Below, piece by piece: positions 1 to 9,088 of a stretch of 64,000 nt of DNA. This DNA comes from Thiomonas sp. X19 (GTDB lineage: Bacteria; Pseudomonadota; Gammaproteobacteria; Burkholderiales; Burkholderiaceae_C). The first letter of the stretch is position 1. The number at the start of each line of letters is the position of its first letter. The position numbers were made by a program, and so were the translations under genes. Location of the stretch: assembly GCF_900089495.1 (NCBI RefSeq), contig NZ_LT605203.1, positions 2,357,073 through 2,421,072 of the forward strand. The letters are read 5' to 3'. The notes beneath the pieces were generated by a model that had not been told where the DNA came from, did no database searches, and saw only the letters and a list, made by a program, of their open reading frames with translations.

Positions 1-704
1 TGCCGGACACCTACGACCCCGCCTTCATCCACGCCGACACGGATCTGGCCGCCATGGCTGCCGGCATCCAGCAGGCCGGCAGTGCCCGCCTGTGTCTGTA
101 CGGCCCACCAGGAACAGGAAAGACCGCCTACGCTCGCTGGCTGGCCCGGCGGCTGGATCGTCCCCTGCTGGTCAAGCGCGCCTCCGACCTGCTCAGCAAG
201 TGGCTGGGCGAGAGCGAACAAAACATCGCGCAGGCTTTCCAGCAAGCCGAGAGTGATGGCGCGGTGCTGCTCATCGACGAGGTGGACAGTTTCCTGCAGG
301 AGCGGCGTGGGGCTACGCATTCCTGGGAAGTCACGCAAGTGAACGAGATGCTCACGCAAATGGAAGCCTTCTCCGGCGTATTCATCGCCACCACCAACCT
401 GATGGATGACCTGGATGAAGCCGCCTTGCGCCGCTTCGACCTCAAGGCCCGCTTCGACTACCTCACTCCCGAGCAAGCCTGGGCCTTGCTGCGGCGTCAA
501 TGCAGCCATCTTGATCTGCCGTCGCCCGAGCCCGGCTTGCGCAAGCATCTTGACCGACTGGGTCTGCTCACGCCGGGTGACTTTGCCGCCGTGATTCGTT
601 GCCACCGCTTCCAACCGATGGTCAGCGCACGCAGTTTGGTGGAGGCGCTCAGTGCCGAATGCGCCCTCAAGCAGGGCCACAAGGCAGCCATTGGTTTCGT
701 TTGA
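1..704 (+). CDS. AAA-family ATPase, C-terminal part (5' end outside window)
   Basis: The reading frame is open from the first bases of the window, so this is the C-terminal part of a longer protein; the first ATG at 54 is probably internal. It carries a complete AAA+ core: Walker A GPPGTGKT, Walker B LLIDEVD, a sensor-1-like TTN and an RRFD arginine-finger-like motif, in the spacing of classical AAA ATPases (FtsH/ATAD type). No protease motif is visible. The next gene starts 17 bases after its stop on the same strand, so it probably heads or belongs to the operon continuing to 7.7 kb. It may power or gate the nucleases encoded downstream; that role is inferred from position only. Confidence 0.8.
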   Translation, partial: PDTYDPAFIHADTDLAAMAAGIQQAGSARLCLYGPPGTGKTAYARWLARRLDRPLLVKRASDLLSKWLGESEQNIAQAFQQAESDGAVLLIDEVDSFLQERRGATHSWEVTQVNEMLTQMEAFSGVFIATTNLMDDLDEAALRRFDLKARFDYLTPEQAWALLRRQCSHLDLPSPEPGLRKHLDRLGLLTPGDFAAVIRCHRFQPMVSARSLVEALSAECALKQGHKAAIGFV

Positions 705-721
705 ACACTTCGGAGCACAAC

Positions 722-2167
722 ATGTCGCACGGTCTGAGCAAATCCCGCATTACCAGCAACCGCCAATGCCCCAAACGGCTGTGGCTGACCGTCAACCGCC
801 GCGACCTCTTGGACGACACGGCGACCAAGGCTGCCATGGAGACCGGCCACAAGGTCGGCGCCATTGCCCAGAGCCTGGTGCCCGACGGCGTTCTCATCGA
901 CATCAAAGACTTGCGCATAGCCCTGCACCAGACCACGCTGGCCTTGGCCGCCAAACCCCGCCGCCCAATCTTCGAAGCCACGGTGCAACACGCGGGCGTG
1001 CTGGTGCAGGCCGACGTGCTCATTCCCCAGGGGAGGCGCTGGCGCATGGTGGAGGTCAAATCCTCGGCCCGTGTGAAGGACAATCAGGTGGAAGACGCCG
1101 CCATCCAGAGCTGGGTGTTTCGTCAGGCCGGGGTGCCGCTGTGCGGCGAGGGCATTGCCCACATCAACACCGCGTTCGTCTATCCCGGAGGCGACAACTA
1201 CGACGGACTGCTGATCGAACAACACCAGTCCGACGCCGTGGCCGCGTTGCAACCCCAGGTGCCCCAGTGGATCGACGCCGCGCGCAAGACGTTGAGCATG
1301 AAACGGGAGCCAAAGATTGAACCCGGCGCGCAATGCACCGATCCCTTTCCCTGTCCGTTCCAGGCCCATTGCATCTTGCCTCAGGAGGGCTACCCGGTCC
1401 ACATCCTTCCGCATGGCGGCAAACTCGTGGCACAACTTCAGGCCGAGGGCTATGCCGATTTGCGCGACGTGCCCCAAGCACGCCTCACCAACCCACGCCA
1501 TGTGCGCGTGTGGGCCGCCACCCGCAGCGGCAAGCCTTATATCGACGCTTCGCTTCGCGAAACCCTGCGCGCTTTGCCGTACCCACGCATTTACATCGAC
1601 TTCGAAACCCTCAACCCCGCCATTCCGCTGTGGGCCGGAACCCGGCCCTATCAGCAGGTTCCCTTCCAGTGGTCGTGCCATATTCAGCAGGCTGATGGCA
1701 GCGTGGAACATCAAGCGTTTCTGGCGGAAGGTCATGATGATCCCCGTCCGAAATTCATCCGCACCCTGCTTGACGCCGTGGGCAAAACCGGCCCCGTGCT
1801 GGTGTGGAATCAAACCTTCGAGAAGAGCCGGTTAAGAGAACTGGCCGAGATGTATCCCCAACTCGCCACCAAGATTCAAAAACTCATTGGCCGCATGGTC
1901 GATTTGTGGCCTCTCGTCCGCGAGCACTACTACCACCCCGACATGAGGGGCTCCTGGTCAATCAAGGATGTGCTGCCGACCATTGCTCCGGATCTGGCGT
2001 ATGACGATCTGGAGGTGGCTGGCGGCATGATGGCGCAGGAGGCGTTTCGACACATCTTGTCGCAGAAAATCGACGCTGATCAGAGAGAATCCAAGCGCAA
2101 GTCGCTTTTAGCCTATTGCGAGCGGGATACGCTGGCGATGGTGCGGGTGGTGGAGTTTTTACGATGA
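722..2167 (+). CDS. DUF2779-type nuclease: Cas4-like PD-(D/E)XK domain plus RNase H-like exonuclease domain
   Basis: Predicted 481-aa nuclease. The N-terminal half has a PD-(D/E)XK signature (D near residue 98, E111-V-K113) and four cysteines placed as in Cas4/AddB-type Fe-S nucleases: C16 in RQCPKRLW, then C205, C211 and C217 in CTDPFPCPFQAHC. The C-terminal half has DEDD-exonuclease-like motifs: YIDFETL near 293, VWNQTFE near 363 and YCERDTL near 465. This layout matches the DUF2779 family, whose function is not established. I chose the ATG at 722 because CGGAG lies just upstream and the protein then begins with the conserved SKSRITSNRQC segment; longer in-frame starts add no recognisable sequence. 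Its stop overlaps the next start (ATGA). Confidence 0.85.
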   Translation: MSHGLSKSRITSNRQCPKRLWLTVNRRDLLDDTATKAAMETGHKVGAIAQSLVPDGVLIDIKDLRIALHQTTLALAAKPRRPIFEATVQHAGVLVQADVLIPQGRRWRMVEVKSSARVKDNQVEDAAIQSWVFRQAGVPLCGEGIAHINTAFVYPGGDNYDGLLIEQHQSDAVAALQPQVPQWIDAARKTLSMKREPKIEPGAQCTDPFPCPFQAHCILPQEGYPVHILPHGGKLVAQLQAEGYADLRDVPQARLTNPRHVRVWAATRSGKPYIDASLRETLRALPYPRIYIDFETLNPAIPLWAGTRPYQQVPFQWSCHIQQADGSVEHQAFLAEGHDDPRPKFIRTLLDAVGKTGPVLVWNQTFEKSRLRELAEMYPQLATKIQKLIGRMVDLWPLVREHYYHPDMRGSWSIKDVLPTIAPDLAYDDLEVAGGMMAQEAFRHILSQKIDADQRESKRKSLLAYCERDTLAMVRVVEFLR

Positions 2168-2403
2168 TTCACTTTACTCTCAAACCCATCGGCGGTACCG
2201 CCGGATTCGTCATCTACAACATCATTTCGTACTCCGCATGCAAGGGCATTAAGGGAGACACTTTCTATGAAGAGGTGTCGTCCGGCTTTCATGTGTTTTC
2301 GGGGACGGATTCGCTGTATTTCACCCAGAACCTGCCCGATGCTTATGCCTTCATCATGGGACGCCTAACCGCCTTTGAAGCAGAACGCGCCAAACTCTCG
2401 TGA
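2164..2403 (+). CDS. hypothetical 79-aa protein, translationally coupled to the DUF2779 gene
   Basis: Not recognised. The ATG overlaps the stop of the preceding nuclease gene in an ATGA arrangement, which argues for a real coupled gene rather than a chance ORF. The protein (starting MIHFTLKPIG) is about 8.8 kDa and mixed hydrophobic/polar, with no obvious signal peptide or full membrane helix. Conserved-looking aromatic positions (FVIYNIISYSA, GFHVFSGTDSLYF) suggest a small beta-rich fold. Its position between a nuclease and the next operon genes suggests an accessory or immunity role, but nothing in the sequence proves this. Confidence 0.55.
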   Translation: MIHFTLKPIGGTAGFVIYNIISYSACKGIKGDTFYEEVSSGFHVFSGTDSLYFTQNLPDAYAFIMGRLTAFEAERAKLS

Positions 2404-2467
2404 CGCACTCCTCGGATTGATACATCGACCGGACGACTCTCAATGCCCTTTTCGGATCAAAAAATCA

Positions 2468-3828
2468 ATGAATGAAAACTGGTATTTCACTGCCCCTTGG
2501 GATCCAGTCCCGATCCGGCGTGGCGATGCACTCGGGTTTCGGTTAATCGCAGACCATTTCGCAGACCTGATCGCTCCTGGCCTGAGCAATGGCACCTCGG
2601 ATGCACGCTGGATAGCGATCCTTTCGTGGTGTTTGCAATGGTCGGGGGTTGCCTGGCGCAAGGCCGGAGGGGGCGATCTCTCAACGCGCGACGGCCAGAA
2701 GGCGCGCTACGCATGGCTGCGCCCGCTTGAACTGTTGTGGGTCGCTCGCACGCTTGAGTCAGGACAAACTACTGGTCAGCTACGCGGCAAAAGAGGTGTG
2801 CAGCGCTGGCTCAATCTAAAAGAGCGCAAACGCCCAGCAAACTTCACAATGTCGGCCGATCAATTTCGGCGCTATCGGCAAATCGGCACATACGGGGTCT
2901 ACCGCGTTGCGTTGCGCAGCATGCCGGGGCTGACGACGGGCGACGGATGGACACTTGGGGACGAGGGGCAAAAGCTCGCAAAACTTGTCAACCAGAATCT
3001 TCCCAAGAGCGCGCAGCTTGAACAAGAACAGTTTAAAAGCACTAGATGGGGGAGTTGGTCTGGTAATGAAGCTCGTTACTGGGTCGAAAATGGCTGGAAA
3101 GATTGGAATTGCAAATCATCCAGGCAATTTCTTCCGACGCCCAACGAAGCCATCCTTGAACTATTGCCAAATGAGGAACGCAAGATCCTCCGCGCTGCGA
3201 TATTCGACAAGGACTCAACGCGTTTGAAGATGGCGGAAATTGTTGCCCGTGCGGAAAACGCAAAGACACACGCCGAGATTTGCGATGTGCTCGCTAAAAA
3301 TTTTCCAGACACTCTCTCTTCTCTCCCAGCATTCACGCGCTTCGCTGACGCGGCAATGGATGCAATGCGCGCGATGTGGATTCAGATCAACCAAAACAAA
3401 GACAGCCAGACGCCGACCATCGATTCCATCGCCGGGTCTATGAAATCTAACGGGCTGGAACCACTTCTTAAGGCAGGCCGTGAATGGTGTGCGTGGCTGA
3501 AGTCGAATCAACAAAGCGGCTTCCCGAAAGGACACGACGTAGTGACAGCGCTTGCCGAATCTTTATCAAAAGCCAAGACGCCCACCGATCAAATTCGTGC
3601 CCTGTCTCTACACCACGAAGAATATGGGGGGGGCGGCGCTGGTTCCGCATTCAGGATGACAAGCTAAAGCCGCTCGTTGCCGACAACGGTATTTCAGCGT
3701 CTGCCTACCGCTTTCGACTGCTTCCCCTAGTGCGTCTGGCAGCACAGTGTGGTGTCGGTGACATGAGAAATGCATATGACGCAATCGTCCCAAAAGATTC
3801 CGGCGATGAGGAAGCAGACGATGAATGA
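2468..3828 (+). CDS. hypothetical protein (about 453 aa), reading frame interrupted in a G8 tract
   Basis: Not recognised. The frame opens at ATG 2468 and runs to a run of eight G at about 3626-3633. As written, it then ends at 3667 after a short unrelated tail. Adding one G, or a -1 slip in the run, joins it to the frame ending at 3828, giving a coherent C-terminus beginning RRWFRIQDDKLKPLVADNG. The restored stop overlaps the next start in ATGAATGA, as expected for a coupled operon gene, so the long frame is the native one. The N-terminal half is Trp/Arg rich (WYFTAPWDPVPIRRGD near the start). The break could be a sequencing error, a phase-variable tract, programmed slippage or a recent inactivation. 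Confidence 0.7.
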
Positions 3829-5626
3829 TCCAGACTGGAAAGAAGTTCTTCCGGCTGCGCCGAAAGGAGGGCGGCTCAAAGAGGCGTGGATGACCGCCTT
3901 CGACCTGCCCGATGAGGGTTTGCTGGTGGAACATCTGCTGCCTTCATTATTAGGCATGAACAACTCGCTGTCGCTGGAGGTTAAGGAACGCAAACTGTTT
4001 TTTGGCGAACTGGGAACAACACTTGAGTCGTTCCGCAACCGAATCACCATACTCACGTCGCCCCCACGCGGGGAGCGTGAGACTTCGCAATACCCGTGGC
4101 TGTGGCGTTACGTTAGCCACTTCACGGTCGGTGCCGAAGAACGTGCCGTCCAGCATGCCAAATTGTGGGCATTTCACTGGCAGTTCAAGGGGGCCGTTGA
4201 TCAACTTGAACTGCACATCTCCTCGACCAATCTCACCGAGTCTGCATTCAAACATCAGGTGCAAGCCGGCTGGCAGGTGACGGTACCTCTGAACACCACA
4301 GAGCAAACAGCCACCTGGGGCGAGCTCGTGCCATTCCTCAGTGCGCTCGCAGAATCGGCTGGCGATACGGCCAACGAGCGTCTTAAGCGACTCATCGGCG
4401 CACTCGATCGTGCGAAATGCCCCGATGACGTAACGTTCATTGTCAGTACCCCTGGCGGCAAAAGTGCGGCCAAACAGCTCAAGCAGTTCACCCCGAGCGA
4501 GATGCACATCCTCACGCCGACGATTGGCGAATGGAACGATAAAACCATCAAGGCTTGGAGTGACGATGCAGGCGTTAGCCCCGACAAGCTGCATTTGAAG
4601 TGGATCGCCCAAAGCCATCCATGGGCGGCAAGGCCGGGGTGGTCCCTGACAGAGTCAGCGTGTAAAAAACTCCTGGCCAATCGCGTGAAAATCCAGCGCA
4701 TTCCGGCTGAGCCTTGGCTCAGCGAACAACACCGCAAGGAAGATGAGCGATGGAGTCATGCGAAGCTGTACCTGCTGCGCAAACCCAGGCAACGCAACTT
4801 TTATCTGCTGGTAACCTCAGCCAATTGGAGCGCTGCTGCATGGGGATGTGGAAAGACGGCCCCACGCAACTTCGAGCTTGGCGTGGTTGTCCAGACCGAT
4901 TGGTCTGCAATCAAATCGATCGACAAAGCCTTCGATACGTCCGATCCGCCTTGTTATGTTGACAAATCCGATGAGGATGAAAGCACGTCAACATTGGAGT
5001 GGGCAGAAGCGATTTGGAAAGACGAGGTGGTTACTCTGCACGTCCGCAGTTCCAGCCCGGATACAAAAATCACAGCCTCTCTATTTTTCAGCAAGGCCCC
5101 GGTCGAGAAACCAGTAGCGATCATGGATGGCGTTGGTTCATTTCCGTGGAATGACGCAGAAAATACGCCGCACTACGCACGGTTCACGCAAGAGAATTCG
5201 ATCCTTGAGGTCAATGTCCTTGATCTTCGGCCATCGGAAGAGTTCAAGAAGACCCCACTACCCGAAACCGACCTCGATCCCGACGCTGAACAGAAGCTGC
5301 GCGATTCGTTTCTGCTGCAGCGTTATGGCGGGTTAGACGCCGAGGAAAGCTTGGCAATCAGACCTGGCAACCCAAAGTCCCATGGTTCTGCAGCGCAGCC
5401 TGCTGACTACTCGGTAATGGCGTTGACAGTGGCACGCAAGGGATTCGGAATTGTCGATGCGTGGCAAAATGTCCTGACTGACGCGGAAAACGACCCTATA
5501 TCGTACGAGTCTGTGTATGCGGACGGCCGGGCACTGCAGGCCTACTTCGCACGCAGCATTGAAGCAGCCGATAGGCTCGTTGCAGAGGAATTGGAATGGC
5601 GTCTCAACCTCAAAGAAAAAACCTGA
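3821..5626 (+). CDS. Tdp1-like phospholipase D-superfamily phosphodiesterase
   Basis: A 601-aa protein with two HxK...N motifs rather than classical HKD: H112-A-K114 followed by N137 in ISSTNLTESAF, and H313-A-K315 followed by N335 in LLVTSANWSAAAWG. The second motif and the following ELGVVVQ segment closely resemble the tyrosyl-DNA phosphodiesterase (Tdp1) active site, and the spacing (25 and 22 residues) fits that family. Tdp1 enzymes hydrolyse 3'-phosphotyrosyl DNA adducts, so a DNA-end-processing or nuclease role is inferred. The start at 3821 is preceded by GAGGAAG and overlaps the upstream restored stop. The stop shares a base with an ATG of the next gene. Upstream ATGs at 3770 and 3776 are in frame but lack this context. 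Confidence 0.82.
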   Translation: MNDPDWKEVLPAAPKGGRLKEAWMTAFDLPDEGLLVEHLLPSLLGMNNSLSLEVKERKLFFGELGTTLESFRNRITILTSPPRGERETSQYPWLWRYVSHFTVGAEERAVQHAKLWAFHWQFKGAVDQLELHISSTNLTESAFKHQVQAGWQVTVPLNTTEQTATWGELVPFLSALAESAGDTANERLKRLIGALDRAKCPDDVTFIVSTPGGKSAAKQLKQFTPSEMHILTPTIGEWNDKTIKAWSDDAGVSPDKLHLKWIAQSHPWAARPGWSLTESACKKLLANRVKIQRIPAEPWLSEQHRKEDERWSHAKLYLLRKPRQRNFYLLVTSANWSAAAWGCGKTAPRNFELGVVVQTDWSAIKSIDKAFDTSDPPCYVDKSDEDESTSTLEWAEAIWKDEVVTLHVRSSSPDTKITASLFFSKAPVEKPVAIMDGVGSFPWNDAENTPHYARFTQENSILEVNVLDLRPSEEFKKTPLPETDLDPDAEQKLRDSFLLQRYGGLDAEESLAIRPGNPKSHGSAAQPADYSVMALTVARKGFGIVDAWQNVLTDAENDPISYESVYADGRALQAYFARSIEAADRLVAEELEWRLNLKEKT

Positions 5627-7686
5627 TGGATGACCTCAAACTCGACGGGCGGAAATGGCGCTTTCTCGACAAACCCGATGCTTATATCAACAGCGACAGC
5701 TCGCTCAAGCTCAAGCTTGAGCCATTAAAGCGCCAATTCAAAACAGCCAAACATATCCTCACATGCATGCAGGATGGGCGGGGCGTGCTCTTGGCCGATG
5801 ATGTCGGCCTAGGCAAAACAACCGTTGGTGCGCTTGTCGCTTGGGCGGTCGCCTGCCAGGGCAAACGCGTGCGCATCTACGCCCCCAACGATGTGCTTCG
5901 GCGACGCTGGGCAAAGGAGCTCGAAGACTGGGCAGAGAAGCTCAAAGACATCAAAGGCGCGAGCGCGGACCGGATCAAGCAGGGCAAGCAGGGCAGTGTC
6001 AAGAGGTTGCATGATGGCAGGATTCAAGTCACGACGCACTTTGACCTGGTGAAAAGCCACACGAATCGCGAACAGAAAACGGGATGTGATCTGATGATCA
6101 TCGATGAGGCACACCGCGCGAAAGGCGAAGAAAGCGCTTTTAGCGATGCCCTGAACAAACTTGGCGGCAGTGCCAAGCGCAAGCTGATTCTCACAGCCAC
6201 GCCATTCAGCATCCGCATCAAAGAACTTGTCAGCTTGCTGAAGTTCGTCGGCGCGACGAATTTTGATGCCGTGACACGGTATGCGGACGATCTGGAACGT
6301 CTCTACACCTTGGGCGATGGCCACGACGCAAAAGGCGAAGCCGCCCGCCTTGTCCAAGCAGCGGAAAAGGCGATCGAAGAAATAAAAACCTACATCATTC
6401 GCCATAGCGTGGAAGATCTGCCTAGCGAGAAGAAACATTATGGTGAGATCGGGGAATCATGGGAGATTCAAACACCACCAGCTTCAGACGAGGACGTTCA
6501 GCTTCTTTTGCGGGTGGACCGTATTCTTCAACTGGCGCCAGAGCGTAAAGGCGAACGTCGCAACGACCCGCGTTTTCACGTCGGTTGGCAGCACATTGAA
6601 ATTGAACTGGCGTGCGCCGCCAAGCGGGTATCGGCCCGTGCTGATGATGCATTGCACGAGCACATCAGATCAGCGCAGGAATCGCTGAAAAAACAGACAC
6701 ATCCCCATCCGAAGATTGCTGCTGTATGCGAAGCGATCCGACCGGTGATTGATGGAGGCGAAAAAGTGCTGGTGTTCTGCCACCATCGCGCAACCGCTAG
6801 CGAATTGCTTGGCGCGCTCGAAATCGGTCTGAGAACTGTCGTTCCCTGTGACAGCCCATCCGAGGAAGTGTGGAGGGAAGCATGGAAGCTGACGCTGCTG
6901 CCAAATGAGGATTCACTCATAAACCCGTTGATCGACTGGTTCTGCTCGCCTGGCTTGCGTGCCCAATTGACTACCTGGATTGGCGAACCGGCGCGCACCG
7001 CGGAAGAACTTGCCAAACAATTCGAAAATACGAGGCCACGTCACTCCGCCAAAGACGTGCCAACGATCCGCGATGCTGCGAGGAGATTGAGTGACACGCT
7101 TCTTGACAAGCAGTCGAAGTCCACCCGAGCAGTGTTGAACTCCATCGGAAAAGCCTGCTTTGGCTCGCGGTTCCCCGGAAGGCTGGATGAAGGCTTTCGG
7201 GCAATGGGCGCATGGGATCAAGACGACCAGGGCGAATCGCTGGAAACGCTTTACACCGGCCAGCCCGATATCGTGCTCGCGCTCTTCAACAGCCCGTTCG
7301 GCCCAGATGTTCTCGTCGCAACTGATCGCTTGAGCGAGGGCGTCGACTTGCATCGTTGCTGTCGCCACTTGATTCACTATGAACTTGACCCCAGCCCGGT
7401 GCGCACTATCCAGCGCAACGGACGCATCCGCCGCGTCGGTTCGTGGGCTGCGGTGACTCAACAGCCGATACGTTACGCCTATCCCATGTTCAAAGGTACC
7501 CGGGATGAAAAAGCTACGGAAATCATGCGTAGACGCATTGATGCTTTTGGAATACTGCTTGGCGGCGTGCCGACTCTCGACAGCGACACGAGCAGTGCCA
7601 AACAAAGCTTTGCGGATTCCGTTTTGAAAGAGGCGGACAGCAGACTCTGTTCGAACAATAAAAAGCTCTGTGTAGCAGGCAAGTAA
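5596..7686 (+). CDS. SNF2-like superfamily 2 helicase/translocase
   Basis: A 696-aa SF2 ATPase. N-terminal RecA domain: Walker A LADDVGLGKTT near residue 70 (SNF2-style GLGKT), DEAH box IIDEAHRAK near 168, and motif III LTATPF. C-terminal domain: VLVFCHHRATA, VLVATDRLSEGVDL (motif V) and QRNGRIRRVGS near 606 (motif VI), again SNF2-like. About 250 residues of unassigned sequence separate the two halves. The start at 5596 has AGAGGAA at good spacing and overlaps the Tdp1-like gene; an alternative ATG at 5626 shares its first base with the upstream stop. It probably remodels or translocates on DNA for the neighbouring nuclease. Confidence 0.88.
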   Translation: MASQPQRKNLMDDLKLDGRKWRFLDKPDAYINSDSSLKLKLEPLKRQFKTAKHILTCMQDGRGVLLADDVGLGKTTVGALVAWAVACQGKRVRIYAPNDVLRRRWAKELEDWAEKLKDIKGASADRIKQGKQGSVKRLHDGRIQVTTHFDLVKSHTNREQKTGCDLMIIDEAHRAKGEESAFSDALNKLGGSAKRKLILTATPFSIRIKELVSLLKFVGATNFDAVTRYADDLERLYTLGDGHDAKGEAARLVQAAEKAIEEIKTYIIRHSVEDLPSEKKHYGEIGESWEIQTPPASDEDVQLLLRVDRILQLAPERKGERRNDPRFHVGWQHIEIELACAAKRVSARADDALHEHIRSAQESLKKQTHPHPKIAAVCEAIRPVIDGGEKVLVFCHHRATASELLGALEIGLRTVVPCDSPSEEVWREAWKLTLLPNEDSLINPLIDWFCSPGLRAQLTTWIGEPARTAEELAKQFENTRPRHSAKDVPTIRDAARRLSDTLLDKQSKSTRAVLNSIGKACFGSRFPGRLDEGFRAMGAWDQDDQGESLETLYTGQPDIVLALFNSPFGPDVLVATDRLSEGVDLHRCCRHLIHYELDPSPVRTIQRNGRIRRVGSWAAVTQQPIRYAYPMFKGTRDEKATEIMRRRIDAFGILLGGVPTLDSDTSSAKQSFADSVLKEADSRLCSNNKKLCVAGK

Positions 7687-7772
7687 CCTCCGACTTATTC
7701 AGATGACATTTTTCCATCCCTCTAGTCCTGACGTTGTGCACTACATGAATCTGGCAGCACGCGGACAGCACC

Positions 7773-8783
7773 ATGCCGCGCGCTGAAGCCAATCACACTC
7801 TGGCCCGCCAATGGGAGATGCTCAAGCTGCTGCCGCCGCGCCCGCCGGGGATCACCGCCGCCGAGTTGACGGGCAAACTCGGCGATCTGGGCTACGACGT
7901 GACCAAGCGCACGGTGGAGCGTGATCTGAACGAGCTTTCGCGCTTGTTCGGCTTCACCTGCAACGACGAACGCATGCCCTATGGCTGGCATTGGATGGAA
8001 GGGGCGTCGCTCAACCTGCCCGGCGTCAGTCTGGGGGACGCCTTGTCGCTGCGCCTGGTGGAAGACCAGTTGCGCCCGCTGCTGCCTTCCGCCTTGCTTC
8101 GTGCCTTGGAGCCACGCTTGCAACAAGCGCGCGACAAACTGGCGGAACTGGCGCCGAGCAATGCGCAGGCGCGCTGGGCGCGCAAGGTGCGGACGGTTCC
8201 TGCCAGTCTGCCCTTGCTGCCGCCGCAAGTCATGCCCGGCGTGCTCGACGCCGTGCAGGAGGCCTTGCTGGGAGACAGGCAAGTGCAGGTGCATTACCAG
8301 CGCGCGGGCGAAACCGATGCCACCCTCTACACCCTGCATCCGCTGGCCCTGGTGCAGCGCGGGCCGGTGAGCTATCTGGTGGCCACGGCATTCGACTACC
8401 CCGATATCCGCACCTACGCCGTGCACCGCATGCGCAGCGCCGAGGTGCTGGAGAAGATCGCGCAAGCGCCTGCCGGGTTTGATCTGGACGCTTACATCGC
8501 CTCCGGCGCCTTGCAGTTCGGTGCTGGCCAAACCATTCGCCTCAAAGCACGTGTCGATGTGGCCCTGGCGCAAATCCTGCGCGAAACGCCGTTGTCGGAA
8601 GACCAAAGCCTGGGTCAAGTTTGGAACGGCTTTTGTGCCCTGAACGCCACCGTGCAGGACACCTGGCAACTGCGCTGGTGGCTGCTGAGCCATGCCAATC
8701 AGGCCGTGGTGCTCAGCCCCGCTGCACTGCGCGCCGATCTGACGTTGCGCATCGCCGAGGCGGCGGCGTTGTACGGGGTTTGA
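7773..8783 (+). CDS. WYL-domain transcriptional regulator
   Basis: A 336-aa protein with an N-terminal winged helix (residues about 10-75; DVTKRTVERDLNELSRLFGF is the recognition region) and a central WYL domain (about 160-225, with LHPLALVQRGPVSYLVA and YAVHRMRSAEVL), followed by a WYL C-terminal extension. WYL regulators commonly control phage-defence loci and sense nucleic acid or nucleotide ligands. It lies 86 bases after the helicase on the same strand and is the last gene of the cluster, so it is the likely regulator of the upstream operon. No strong ribosome-binding site is visible; the ATG at 7773 gives the family-typical N-terminus. Confidence 0.9.
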   Translation: MPRAEANHTLARQWEMLKLLPPRPPGITAAELTGKLGDLGYDVTKRTVERDLNELSRLFGFTCNDERMPYGWHWMEGASLNLPGVSLGDALSLRLVEDQLRPLLPSALLRALEPRLQQARDKLAELAPSNAQARWARKVRTVPASLPLLPPQVMPGVLDAVQEALLGDRQVQVHYQRAGETDATLYTLHPLALVQRGPVSYLVATAFDYPDIRTYAVHRMRSAEVLEKIAQAPAGFDLDAYIASGALQFGAGQTIRLKARVDVALAQILRETPLSEDQSLGQVWNGFCALNATVQDTWQLRWWLLSHANQAVVLSPAALRADLTLRIAEAAALYGV

Positions 8784-9088
8784 GTGCGCCCGCCGGGCCG
8801 TTGTCCGGTTTCGGCGTCTCGTTCATTGCCCCTGTGTTTCCCCTTGTTGTGCGGCGTTGTGACGCAGCGCAACCCCCTCCCTTTGCGCGACGTATGTTGT
8901 CGCACACCCTGCGCAGAATGCAGTCATCCATCGCGGAGGGCTGTTTGCACCGCCGGTCTGTATCGAAGCTTGTCTGACCACTTTCGCGCCTGATGTGGCG
9001 TTGCGAAAGGCCGGGCGACGCATTGATCGATGGCCGGTGAATCCAGCACGCACCCCGCGGTTCGTTGTCGCAACCACAGGAGTTGGGG
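8784..9088. other. intergenic region without an identified gene
   Basis: About 305 bases between the WYL regulator and the DUF4352-like membrane protein. I see no convincing ORF, RNA gene or strong terminator. It probably holds the promoter of the downstream gene. A clear ribosome-binding site (CAGGAG) lies at its right end. Confidence 0.5.
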
